DNA of 25,358 nt from Chloroflexota bacterium (GTDB lineage Bacteria > Chloroflexota > Dehalococcoidia > Lucifugimonadales > JACPCL1). Below the pieces are notes generated by a model. The model searched no databases, had not been told where the DNA came from, and was given only the letters and a program-made list of their open reading frames with translations. Below are positions 6,787-14,368 of the stretch, one piece after another. The first letter of the stretch is position 1, and each line of letters begins with the position of its first letter. Made by a program: the position numbers and the translations under genes. The stretch spans positions 1 through 25,358 of the forward strand of contig JACQUH010000067.1 of the NCBI GenBank assembly GCA_016210375.1, given 5' to 3'.

Positions 6787-9700
6787 ATGGCAGGCAAAGG
6801 AATAACGTTGCTGCGACTGGCTCTGATGGACTTTTCACGCAACAATTGCCCCTATGTGGCTGCTGGCATCGCCTTCTGGGCCTTGTTCTCCCTGTTTCCA
6901 CTGGCCCTAGCGGCCATCTCTATCATGGCCTACCTGAACCCTGGGCCAGAAAAACAAGGCTGGATCCTGCAAGGCATCGTACAGGTGATACCTGTGTCTA
7001 GAGAATACCTGGCCCAGATCATTGAGGACGTTTCCCAGGCGAGGGGGACCCTGGGAGTGATAGCAGCCCTGGGCCTCATCTGGTCGGGCACCGCCGTCTT
7101 CTCCTCTGTGCGCAAGGGCGTCAACCACGCATGGCACATCGGCAAGCCGCCCTATTTTCTGCTGGAACGCGCCACAGATATGGTCATGCTCCTTGGGGTA
7201 GCAGTCCTGGCATTCAACATGGTTGCCTTCACCACCAACCTGCTGGGCCTCTCCACGATGGCCCAGGCCCCTAACTGGATAGGAGGTGGGCTCACAGGCA
7301 AAGTGTTCCTGGAGCTTGGTGCGGTGGCGATGACTTTTGGAGTGTTCTTGCTGCTCTACCGGTTCTTGCCCAACACCCATGTTGTATGGAAAGACGTTTG
7401 GCTTGGGGCAGCGGTGGGCGCAGTGCTTTCTCAAAGTATCAGGATCGGCTTCACGTGGTTTGTTGTGCATTTCGGCAGCTTCAACCTTGTGTATGGCGTC
7501 CTGGGTTCTCTAATGGCAGCGATGGTATGGGCCTATCTGACCTCCATTGCCATCATGTGGGGTGCGCAGGTGTGTTTTATCTACAGCCGGCTCTACGGTA
7601 GCCAGCAAGACCTGGGCATTCCACCAGACCTCCAAGAGGCAACTATCGTCATTGTTCCTGACAGGAACGTAGGCGGCTTGCCAGGCGTGTTATTCACCTT
7701 GGGAAGCTGGCTCTTTCCAGCAAAGAAGAGACGGGGGATGCCGTCAAAAGCTGATGGGAGGCAAGCAATGGCAGACACGTTGGTGCAGTTCCTGCAAGAG
7801 GCCTCGGACAAGTTCGGCTCAAGGCCAGCCCTCTTCTTCAAACCTGCCTTTCGCTACAGGCAATGGAGCTACCGGCAACTGTGGGAGGAGTCCGGCAAGG
7901 TGGCAGCCCTCCTCCAGCAGCGGGGACTTCAGAAGGGAGACCGCGCCATCCTGTGGGCCTACAACTGCCCTCAGTGGGTGCTGGCCTTCTTCGGCTGCTT
8001 GCGGGCCGGCGTCATTGCCGTACCCATTGACCTGCGCAGCGCCCCAGAGTTCGTGACCAAGGTTGTTGCCAAGACACGCCCCAAACTGGCCTTCGTCTCC
8101 CGTTTGACGCCGCCAATGGAGCAGCGCATGGAGATGGAGTGCATCAGCGTTGAGGAGCTAGAAGGGCTGTGCGAGCATCTTCCGGCTCTCCAGGATGTGC
8201 CAGTGGCCAAGGACGACCTGGCAGAAATCATGTTCACATCGGGCACAACCGGTGACCCCAAGGGCGTGATGATCAGCCACTGGAACCTGCTCTCCAACCT
8301 GGAAGCCGCCAGCCAGTACATTCCCTGCAAGCCCTCCTACCGCCTCCTGTCGGTCTTGCCCCTGAGCCATATGTTTGAACAGATGGGTTGTCTTCTCATG
8401 GCCCTGAGCAATGGCGCCAGCGTCACCTATCCGGCCAGCCGGCAGCCCTCTGTGCTATTCCGCACCATGCGCGAGCGCCGAATCACTACCATGCTCTTGG
8501 TGCCCCTGGCCCTGGACTTGTTCATGAAGGGTATAGAGCGGGAGGTGGAGCGACAGGGCAAGGAGCGACTGTGGAACGCCCTGCTAACGATGGCAAAGCG
8601 CACGCCCTTCCATCTGCGAAGAGTGCTCTTTCGGCGCATCCACAAGCAGTTCGGTGGCAAGCTGGAATTGGTTATATCAGGTGGCGCGGCCCTTGACCCG
8701 GAGCTTGGGGCCAAGTGGCAGCTACTAGGTGTCAAGGTCATCCAGGGCTACGGCGCAACCGAGGCGTCTCCCGTCATAAGCTGCCACAAGATGAGCGACC
8801 CCAGGTTTGACTCCGTGGGGCTGCCGCTGCCTGGCGTAGACGTGAAGATTCAGGATGATGGCGAGATACTGGTGCGCGGCCCCAATGTCACCCGGGGCTA
8901 CTGGGAAGCACCCGAACAGTCCGCTGCTGCCTTCAAAGACGGCTGGTACAAGACTGGCGACCTGGGTTACTTTGACAAGGAAGGCTACCTGCACATCCAA
9001 GGCCGCAAGAAGGACATGATTGTCCTTGCGGACGGCCAGAACGTGTTCCCTGAGGACGTAGAGGCTGTGCTGTTGAAGCACACGGCAGTAACCGACGCCA
9101 TCGTGGTGGGTCTCTCCAAGGGCAGTGACACCGAGGTTCACGCTGTCTTCATCCTCAAGGAGCCTTCCGAGGCGCCAGCGATCGTTACCTGGGCCAACAG
9201 CCGACTAGAGGAGCGTCAGCGCATACGGGGATGGTCACGGTGGCCAGGGGAGGACTTCCCGCGTACCCACACGCTGAAGGTCAAGAAGGGCGTGGTGCTG
9301 GACACCCTGCGAGGGGTTGCCCCTAGCAGCCCGGCGGCAATCTCTGGTACCCCCTCCACTAGCAGCACTCCCCGCGCCCTCACTCGGATTGTTGCTGACG
9401 TGGCCGGTGTAGCCCTGGGACAGGTAGCCGCCGAGAGGACCCTGGGCGGTGACCTGAACCTGGACTCCCTGAAGCGGGTGGAGCTATTGTCGGTGGTGGA
9501 AGAGGAGCTGGGGGCCTTTGTGGACGAAACCACCGTTGGACCAGATACAACCGTCGGGCAGCTCCAGGCGATGATAGGGGAGCAGGCAAACGCCCACACG
9601 GTGCAGAGCTTCCCTGGCTGGGGCATGAGCTGGTGGTGCCAGCCCTTGCGTGGGACAATCCAACGCGCCTTCATCTTCCCCATGGGCTTATGGCTGTACC

Positions 9701-10242
9701 GGTTGCGTGTTAGTGGACAGGAGCATCTGGATGGCGTCAAAGGCCCAGTGCTCTTTGCCGCGAACCACCACCTGGCGCTGGACAACGGCCTCATCATCAA
9801 GGCGATGCCCAACCCTTGGCGGCGCAGGCTGGCCATTGCCGCCGCCGCCGACCTTTGGGGCAACCCTGTTAACGCAGTGATGAATCCCCTTCTGGGCAAT
9901 GGCTTCCCCTTCGCCAAGGATGGCCCCGTGCGCGCTAGCCTGGATAACCTGGGACGGATACTGGACAAGGGCTGGTCCGTGCTTCTTTACCCAGAGGGGG
10001 AACTGACCGTCGGTGGGCCTATGAAGCCCTTCAAGAGCGGTACTGGCCTCATTGGCGTGGAAGGAGGCATTCCTGTGGTGCCGCTGCACCTTCTCATCCA
10101 TAGCCCCGGCAAGCCGGAGCCATTTCCCTTCCTACGGAGAGGGCACGTAGAGATACGCTTCGGCAAGCCCATTTTCTTCCAACCCGGGGCATCGTACCTG
10201 GAAGCTACCGCCGCTATTGAGGGGGCAGTGCACACTCTGTAG
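6787..10242 (+). CDS. Four-domain fusion: YihY membrane domain, acyl-CoA/ACP synthetase, acyl carrier domain, PlsC acyltransferase
   Basis: The domains run in order. Residues 1-275 are a YihY/UPF0761-type membrane protein with about six hydrophobic segments. Residues 328-840 are an AMP-forming fatty-acyl synthetase with P-loop TSGTTGDPKG (484-493), GYGATE, YKTGDLG, GRKKD and a C-terminal PRTHTLKVKK carrying the catalytic lysine region. Residues 865-930 are an acyl carrier domain with GGDLNLDSLKRVEL; Ser894 would take phosphopantetheine. Residues 970-1151 are a PlsC-type acyltransferase with NHHLALD (His994-x4-Asp999) and YPEGEL. The protein could activate a fatty acid, hold it on its own carrier and transfer it to a lysophospholipid or similar acceptor at the membrane. 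This resembles Aas-type acyltransferase-synthetases plus a carrier and a membrane anchor. The ATG has GGGAG 9 nt upstream. An internal start at 7768 is also well supported. The acceptor is not known. Confidence 0.88.
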   Translation: MAGKGITLLRLALMDFSRNNCPYVAAGIAFWALFSLFPLALAAISIMAYLNPGPEKQGWILQGIVQVIPVSREYLAQIIEDVSQARGTLGVIAALGLIWSGTAVFSSVRKGVNHAWHIGKPPYFLLERATDMVMLLGVAVLAFNMVAFTTNLLGLSTMAQAPNWIGGGLTGKVFLELGAVAMTFGVFLLLYRFLPNTHVVWKDVWLGAAVGAVLSQSIRIGFTWFVVHFGSFNLVYGVLGSLMAAMVWAYLTSIAIMWGAQVCFIYSRLYGSQQDLGIPPDLQEATIVIVPDRNVGGLPGVLFTLGSWLFPAKKRRGMPSKADGRQAMADTLVQFLQEASDKFGSRPALFFKPAFRYRQWSYRQLWEESGKVAALLQQRGLQKGDRAILWAYNCPQWVLAFFGCLRAGVIAVPIDLRSAPEFVTKVVAKTRPKLAFVSRLTPPMEQRMEMECISVEELEGLCEHLPALQDVPVAKDDLAEIMFTSGTTGDPKGVMISHWNLLSNLEAASQYIPCKPSYRLLSVLPLSHMFEQMGCLLMALSNGASVTYPASRQPSVLFRTMRERRITTMLLVPLALDLFMKGIEREVERQGKERLWNALLTMAKRTPFHLRRVLFRRIHKQFGGKLELVISGGAALDPELGAKWQLLGVKVIQGYGATEASPVISCHKMSDPRFDSVGLPLPGVDVKIQDDGEILVRGPNVTRGYWEAPEQSAAAFKDGWYKTGDLGYFDKEGYLHIQGRKKDMIVLADGQNVFPEDVEAVLLKHTAVTDAIVVGLSKGSDTEVHAVFILKEPSEAPAIVTWANSRLEERQRIRGWSRWPGEDFPRTHTLKVKKGVVLDTLRGVAPSSPAAISGTPSTSSTPRALTRIVADVAGVALGQVAAERTLGGDLNLDSLKRVELLSVVEEELGAFVDETTVGPDTTVGQLQAMIGEQANAHTVQSFPGWGMSWWCQPLRGTIQRAFIFPMGLWLYRLRVSGQEHLDGVKGPVLFAANHHLALDNGLIIKAMPNPWRRRLAIAAAADLWGNPVNAVMNPLLGNGFPFAKDGPVRASLDNLGRILDKGWSVLLYPEGELTVGGPMKPFKSGTGLIGVEGGIPVVPLHLLIHSPGKPEPFPFLRRGHVEIRFGKPIFFQPGASYLEATAAIEGAVHTL
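7756..7770 (+). promoter_or_regulatory. Internal ribosome site and ATG at the YihY/synthetase junction
   Basis: GGGAGG (7756-7761) stands 6 nt before an in-frame ATG (7768-7770, residue 328), exactly where the synthetase domain begins (MADTLVQFL). A separate synthetase-ACP-PlsC protein of 824 residues could be made as well as the full fusion. The two may once have been separate genes that lost an intervening stop. Confidence 0.6.
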
Positions 10243-10274
10243 ATATCGTAGAAATCTCAAGCAGGAGGTCATCC

Positions 10275-11423
10275 ATGCGTCTCTGGAAGCGCATCCTCAT
10301 CGCTGTTCTAGCGGTTGTTGTGCTGGCCGCGGCTGGCGGCATTGCCGGCGGTGGCTGGTATCTCTCCGACATCCTCAAGAAAGACGCCCTGATGCCGAAC
10401 CACAAGCCCTCCGACCTGGACATGCGGGTGATTGCAGTGGGAAACGGTCAAATCACTCTTGGGGTAACGCCCTCCACCAGCAACACCGCGCCTTGGAAGT
10501 ACGACGGCGTGTGGGGTGTACGGTGGGACAGCGGCTATGGCCAGGCGGGGGCCATCAGCCAGCTTACTGAGCAGCAGGTGGTACGGCCCTTCACGGCCTT
10601 CAACGGCGAGTTGCACCCAGACGACATGGTGCGCCTGGAAGGGACAGCTTTCCCCAGCGACCCATATCAGGTTTTCGCCATACCCTTCCAGGAGGTGCGG
10701 TACACATCGCCCCTGGGGGAGTTCAAAGCGTGGTATGTGGAGGGCAAGGGCAGCACCTGGGTCATTACCGTGCATGGCCGCAACGCGCCTCTCAGGGAGG
10801 GGCTGCGCATTCTGCCTACCATTGTGGGAATGGGGTATCCCGTCCTCATGATAGAGTACCGCAACGACGATGGCGCGCCGCCGAACCCGGACGGCCTTCT
10901 ACGCTACGGCCAAGCGGAGTGGCAGGACATGGAAGGGGCCGTCGGCTATGCCCTCCAGCAAGGCGCTCACGATGTGGTGCTGGTTGGCTTCAGAATGGGC
11001 GGCGCAATCGTTGCCAACTTCCTCTACCAGTCCGCCCAAGCGGACAAAGTGCGAGGGGTCATCCTGGATGCGCCCATGATCAACTTCAACAAGACCATTG
11101 ACCTGGGCGTGCAGCAACGGGGCTACCCTACGCTAGTCGCGGGCGTTGCCAAGGGGTTCTCTCAGCTCCGCTTTGGTGTGCCGTGGCGCAAGCTGGACTA
11201 CCTGAAGCACACCGACCGCTTGAAGGCCCCCATCCTGCTCTTTCACGGTGACGCCGACCCAACTGTGCCCATTGCCACTAGCGACGCCCTGGCCAAGGCC
11301 CGTCCGGACATCGTGCGGTACGTGCGCATGGAAGGAGCGCTGCACGTTGGCTCGTGGAACCGAGACCCGACAGCATACGAAGCCGCCGTGCAAACGTTCC
11401 TCCAGGACATTGGCAAGGGCTAG
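10275..11423 (+). CDS. Membrane-anchored alpha/beta hydrolase fold protein lacking the nucleophilic serine
   Basis: This protein of 382 residues has an N-terminal membrane segment (about 7-28) and a C-terminal alpha/beta hydrolase domain (about 140-380). The likely acid is in HGDADPTVP (Asp328) and the histidine in GALHVGSW (His357). The nucleophile elbow reads GFRMGG: Arg240 (codon AGA, 10992-10994) stands where the family has Ser in GxSxGG. One base change from AGC or AGT would explain it. As written it cannot be a normal serine hydrolase. AGGAGG precedes the ATG closely, and the gene starts 32 nt after the lipid fusion gene, so it belongs to that operon. It could have been a lipase or thioesterase-like partner. 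Its stop overlaps the convergent acpS stop. Confidence 0.85.
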   Translation: MRLWKRILIAVLAVVVLAAAGGIAGGGWYLSDILKKDALMPNHKPSDLDMRVIAVGNGQITLGVTPSTSNTAPWKYDGVWGVRWDSGYGQAGAISQLTEQQVVRPFTAFNGELHPDDMVRLEGTAFPSDPYQVFAIPFQEVRYTSPLGEFKAWYVEGKGSTWVITVHGRNAPLREGLRILPTIVGMGYPVLMIEYRNDDGAPPNPDGLLRYGQAEWQDMEGAVGYALQQGAHDVVLVGFRMGGAIVANFLYQSAQADKVRGVILDAPMINFNKTIDLGVQQRGYPTLVAGVAKGFSQLRFGVPWRKLDYLKHTDRLKAPILLFHGDADPTVPIATSDALAKARPDIVRYVRMEGALHVGSWNRDPTAYEAAVQTFLQDIGKG

Positions 11424-11776
11424 GGCCGCACCAGCGCCACAACCACCGCCACAACGTAGTTACCGTGGTGGCTGATGCTCAGATCAATGCTCAAGATATG
11501 GGATGCGTCGTACTCCGAAGCAAAGGCCAGGTAGGGCTTGCCTTCAGGCGTATGGCGCACCTCTACCACGTGCCAATTGCCCTTAGGTAGAGCCAGGGCC
11601 TTGAATACCGCTTCTTTGGCGGCACAGACGGCGGCAAGGCGCTCCGAGCTTGCCCCCTGCGCCTCTGAGGGATGAAACAGCCGCCGTCGGAATGCATCGC
11701 CTCCCGCCGTTAGGGAGCGTTGAAACTCCTCCAAGCTCACCAGGTCAATCCCTGTACGCACCTCTAGGTTTTCCAC
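11420..11776 (-). CDS. acpS: Holo-acyl-carrier-protein synthase (phosphopantetheinyl transferase)
   Basis: AcpS moves the 4'-phosphopantetheine group of coenzyme A to the carrier-domain serine. The 118-residue length is typical. The N-terminal GIDLVSLEEF carries the Mg-binding aspartate, AAKEAVFKALAL is the family signature with the conserved Glu and Lys, and LSISHHGNYVVAVV is the C-terminal block. A GGAGAGG-containing ribosome site lies just upstream of the ATG. It is convergent with the hydrolase gene and shares a CTAG stop overlap. It lies close to a protein with an embedded carrier domain (Ser894 of the fusion), so local modification of that carrier is a natural guess. It could equally be the genome's general AcpS. 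Confidence 0.93.
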   Translation of the reverse strand: MENLEVRTGIDLVSLEEFQRSLTAGGDAFRRRLFHPSEAQGASSERLAAVCAAKEAVFKALALPKGNWHVVEVRHTPEGKPYLAFASEYDASHILSIDLSISHHGNYVVAVVVALVRP

Positions 11777-11953
11777 ATGGACACCTCTCCCCCGGCCCGC
11801 CGTAGCAAGGCATGTCTACGACAGGCGAAGCATGACAGCGCAATAGTACACCTACCACGAAAGGTTAGTAGGGATGTACCTCTTCCCTCGGTCCGTCACG
11901 GCCTAGCATGGAGGCATGGGACAAGCCCCGTTTATCCATAAGAGCTGGCGCAC

Positions 11954-11967
11954 GGCATTTAAATGCC
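11954..11967. promoter_or_regulatory. Perfect 14-bp palindrome before the decayed synthetase
   Basis: GGCATTTAAATGCC is a perfect palindrome ending 17 nt before the ATG at 11985, with GGGAGG between them. It could be an operator of the ancestral gene; no other copy was noticed. Confidence 0.3.
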
Positions 11968-11984
11968 AAGTGGGGAGGCATTCC

Positions 11985-12918
11985 ATGAACACGCTTGTGG
12001 ACCTGCTGACAGACGCTCATAGCCGTTTTGGAGGCCGGACGGCCCTGGCGATGCGCCAGGGCTATCACACTCAGCGGTGGAGCTACCGTCGCCTGAAGGA
12101 GACATCGGGCCAAGCAACGGCGCGTCTTCAAGGACAGGCAGTGCGGACGGGCGACCGCATCATGATTTGGGCGCAAAACTCGCCCCAAGTGGTAGCCGTT
12201 TTCTTCGGATGCCTCCGGGCGGGGCCATTGTTGTACCTCTGGACGTGCGTAGCACACGCGAGTTTGCAGCAAAGGTGGTAGACAGCACCAAACCCAAGCT
12301 AGCCTTCGTGTCGTCAGCCACGGCGGCGGAAACCAGGGGCTTGGGCTTGCCCCAAGTGGCGCTGGAAGAACTGCAAGCCTTCCTGGTTGATGCTGCACCC
12401 TTGGTTCAGGAAGTGAGTCTATTTTCTAGCGACATCGCTGAAATCATCTTCACCTCTGGCACAACCGGCGACCTGGGAGCAACAGACCAGGACGGCTTCC
12501 TCTACTCCCGGGGGAGGAAGAAGGACCTGATTGTGCTGGCCAGCGGTATGAACGTGTACCCGGAGGACATTGAAGCGCGCCTACGACGTCATCCGGCAGT
12601 GGCCGTCGCGGTGGTAGTTGGCCTGCCCAAGAGCGAGCAGGACGTGGAGGTGCGCCGCCTTGCTCTTGAATAACAAGGGGGCAATAGCCAAAACGGTCGT
12701 GGAGGAGGTCAACAGGGCGCTGGCCGACCACCAGCGGGTGCAAGGCTTGACGGTACGGCCGGACGAAGACTTCCCACGCACCAATACGCTGAAGGTCAAG
12801 AAGCAGGAGGTCATCCAACGCCTTATGCAGCTTCGTGCAGGGCAAGGTACTTCAGTGCCACCCGTTGATGCAATGCCTGAAGCCACGCCACTGTATCGCC
12901 TAGCGGCGCAGGTGGCCC
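11985..12918 (+). pseudogene. Decayed fatty-acyl synthetase (paralogue of the fusion gene's middle domains)
   Basis: The start is intact (GGGAGG, then ATG), and the frame reads like the synthetase of the 6787-10242 gene: RWSYRRLKE, FFGCLRAG. A one-base loss near 12221-12224 shifts the frame; the match resumes with GAIVVPLDVRS, KPKLAFVSS and FTSGTTGD. There about 235 codons are missing and the text jumps to LGATDQDGF, GRKKDLIVLASG and NVYPEDIEARL. A second shift near 12652-12656 restores the first frame: ALLLNNKGAIAKTVVEE, EDFPRTNTLKVKK. The similarity fades at TPLYRLAAQVA, which looks like the first helix of an acyl carrier domain. So the ancestor probably had the same synthetase-carrier layout. 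Two shifts plus a large deletion make function very unlikely. Confidence 0.85.
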
Positions 12919-12939
12919 CACGCCGCCGAAGGGGGCGTG

Positions 12940-13254
12940 ATGCGCCGACAGCTTCCCGAAGGTCAAAGCACCTTAACCGCCTGGCTGTGGCGTTCCGTCA
13001 GGTGCCAGGAGTGCTGCGAGACGAGGTACGTCTATGCCGACTTGTGTTTCGTGCTAAGGTGGCGAAGTCCGTCGGGAAAGTGGATTTTTCGCTCTAAGCG
13101 CATCAAAAAGTCCGATAAAGTCCTTCCAAGAAGCTACCGTATCTTAAACGTCAAACCCGAAATCCGATGTACCTGTCCAGGCCGGAGCAGGCCGTCCAGG
13201 GCATGGCTCTTCTCTCGTCGTCCCTCCGAAGGGCTGTCGGCTCCGCCGCCTTGA
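12940..13254 (+). CDS. Small Cys-containing ORF of unknown function
   Basis: An ATG after a G-rich stretch opens about 104 codons. The N-terminal half contains RCQECCETRYVYADLC, which looks somewhat like a zinc-ribbon half, followed by a basic region (SKRIKKSDK). I do not recognise a family. It follows the decayed synthetase and precedes another small unknown gene. It could be a spurious frame or a remnant of a mobile element. Confidence 0.25.
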   Translation: MRRQLPEGQSTLTAWLWRSVRCQECCETRYVYADLCFVLRWRSPSGKWIFRSKRIKKSDKVLPRSYRILNVKPEIRCTCPGRSRPSRAWLFSRRPSEGLSAPPP

Positions 13255-13326
13255 AAATCCAGCCAGTAGCACCAAAGAGTGGATGCAAAAGACGGGCCTT
13301 CGGGGGGCGACACGGGGGGATCGCTC

Positions 13327-13335
13327 TGCGATAAT
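13327..13335 (+). promoter_or_regulatory. Extended -10 element before the 13371 gene
   Basis: TGCGATAAT is an extended -10 match (TGnGATAAT), 36 nt before the ATG. No good -35 was seen. Confidence 0.35.
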
Positions 13336-13370
13336 GGTAGGGTATTCATCGGAAAGAGGAAGGAGAAACG

Positions 13371-13727
13371 ATGGCAACCGAAGCGCCCCTGCGGGGGTTC
13401 TGTGCGATGGTCCATGAGGCGCTGCCGCCCCGAAACAGTGTTAAGTCGCAGGTGATCGCGACAGTCTGGAATCTTTCGGGCACGGATGGTGCGGTGAGCG
13501 CCGCCCAGGTGCATCGCTATCTACCACACCTGACCAGAGGTCAGGTGTCGGGCTGCCTCTCCCGTTGCCAGGCCGACGGGTGCCTTAACTCAAAGCGTGT
13601 CAAGATTCCACCGGGCAACTTCGGGTTCGTATTCCGGCTGTCGGGGTATGGCCGTTCGTGGCTCACCTGGGCCATAGCGACGGGCTTGCTCACCCAGCAG
13701 GCCCCAGGGGAGGGAGAATCGCAATGA
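13371..13727 (+). CDS. Small protein of unknown function, possibly winged-helix
   Basis: A protein of 118 residues with a good purine-rich ribosome site (GAGGAAGGAG) before the ATG. The segment VKSQVIATVWNLSG, then VSAAQVHRYLPHLTRGQVSG and LSRCQADGCL, has the pattern of a small winged-helix domain (helix, turn, recognition helix). This is a pattern judgement, not a family match. The last codons overlap the next small ORF as ATGA. Its position next to a tRNA 3' fragment suggests a mobile-element gene. Confidence 0.6.
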   Translation: MATEAPLRGFCAMVHEALPPRNSVKSQVIATVWNLSGTDGAVSAAQVHRYLPHLTRGQVSGCLSRCQADGCLNSKRVKIPPGNFGFVFRLSGYGRSWLTWAIATGLLTQQAPGEGESQ

Positions 13728-13915
13728 CGCGCTTAGTGAAGCAAACCTGTAGCTGGCCCAAGTCGTCCATGACCCGAATAGACGGCTCGCCTATGCCCCC
13801 GCCGCGCATCTACCGTAGACCCAGGCCCAGCGTTCCCGCGCCTCCACCCGTGCCCCTGGCCCGTGCCCAGGCCCCTGAGCTAGGCCCCCGGCCGTGCAGC
13901 CTAGGGCGCGGGTAA
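13724..13915 (+). CDS. Small proline/arginine-rich ORF, overlapping the previous gene
   Basis: The ATG overlaps the upstream TGA as ATGA (13724-13727), with GGGAGG-like bases upstream, which is typical of translational coupling. The 63-residue product has no recognised domain; its second half is rich in Pro and Arg (PPPRIYRRPRP). A different frame continues at 13894-14169 with an acidic, Gln/Glu-rich sequence, so the pair could be one gene broken by a frameshift. The overlap geometry supports real translation but the composition is low-complexity. Confidence 0.35.
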   Translation: MTRLVKQTCSWPKSSMTRIDGSPMPPPRIYRRPRPSVPAPPPVPLARAQAPELGPRPCSLGRG

Positions 13916-14169
13916 TTCGGCGGCAACGGCTTGCAGAACCGTCCCCGAACGTGCAGGAGGTCGTAGAGCAGGCTGACGTGGAAGAGCAGCTTATGACCGT
14001 TCAGGAGCCGCCCCAGGAGGCCGATGCGTCCCTGGCCGTATCTGCACTTGACGATAATGACGCCTCGCACAGCCCGCCTGACAAGGCGGCCCAGGCTGGG
14101 GGCCTCCCGCCTGGCCGGGAGCTTGCCCGTAGCTGGGGCATAGGAGGATGTTTGCTAACGGTTTGCTAA
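13894..14169 (+). CDS. Uncertain ORF, acidic, possibly a frameshifted continuation
   Basis: A GTG-initiated frame of 91 codons overlaps the end of the 13724 ORF in another frame. The middle is acidic (VQEVVEQADVEEQL, ALDDND). No family was recognised and no ribosome site is clear. It may be the true C-terminal part of the preceding ORF after a frameshift, or chance. Confidence 0.2.
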   Translation: MQPRARVIRRQRLAEPSPNVQEVVEQADVEEQLMTVQEPPQEADASLAVSALDDNDASHSPPDKAAQAGGLPPGRELARSWGIGGCLLTVC

Positions 14170-14170
14170 C
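14151..14170. repeat. Short direct repeat TTTGCTAAC x2
   Basis: TTTGCTAAC occurs at 14151-14159 and 14162-14170, an 11-nt period. Another direct pair, ATAGAACA at 14242 and 14266, lies between it and the tRNA fragment. Such pairs can be arm-type recombinase sites. Confidence 0.4.
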
Positions 14171-14285
14171 CAACTCAGCACGATTTCTTGGCACAGGACG
14201 GCACCACAGATACAAAATGGGGGGTGTGGCCCTGGACGGTTATAGAACAGAACGTATCTGGCAGCATAGAACAACACATACGGCT

Positions 14286-14332
14286 AAGGTTTCCTAAACC
14301 GTTGGTCGGCGGTTCAAATCCGCCCAGGGGTA
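14286..14332 (+). tRNA. 3' half of tRNA-Arg(CCT), likely an integration-site remnant
   Basis: The geometry is exactly that of a tRNA from the anticodon arm to the end. A 5-nt anticodon stem AAGGT/ACCGT with one mismatch encloses the 7-nt loop TTCCTAA (14291-14297, anticodon CCT). The variable loop is TGGTC. The T arm is GGCGG-TTCAAAT-CCGCC (14308-14324), followed by a 7-nt acceptor strand CAGGGGT and discriminator A. Upstream there is no D arm and no complementary acceptor strand (ACCCCTG), so the 5' half is absent. Displaced tRNA 3' ends are the classic footprint of tyrosine-recombinase integration. Confidence 0.75.
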
Positions 14333-14368
14333 CTCCCCAACCAGTTCCTTTGCAGGCGATAACCCCCG

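Noticed and set aside
12077..12673. An intact 198-residue synthetase-like protein
   Set aside because: It begins out of frame with the real start, lacks the central 235 codons of the fold and ends in a frameshift; it is the middle of a pseudogene.
14260..14332. A complete, functional tRNA gene
   Set aside because: No D arm and no 5' acceptor strand complementary to CAGGGGT could be found upstream of the anticodon arm.
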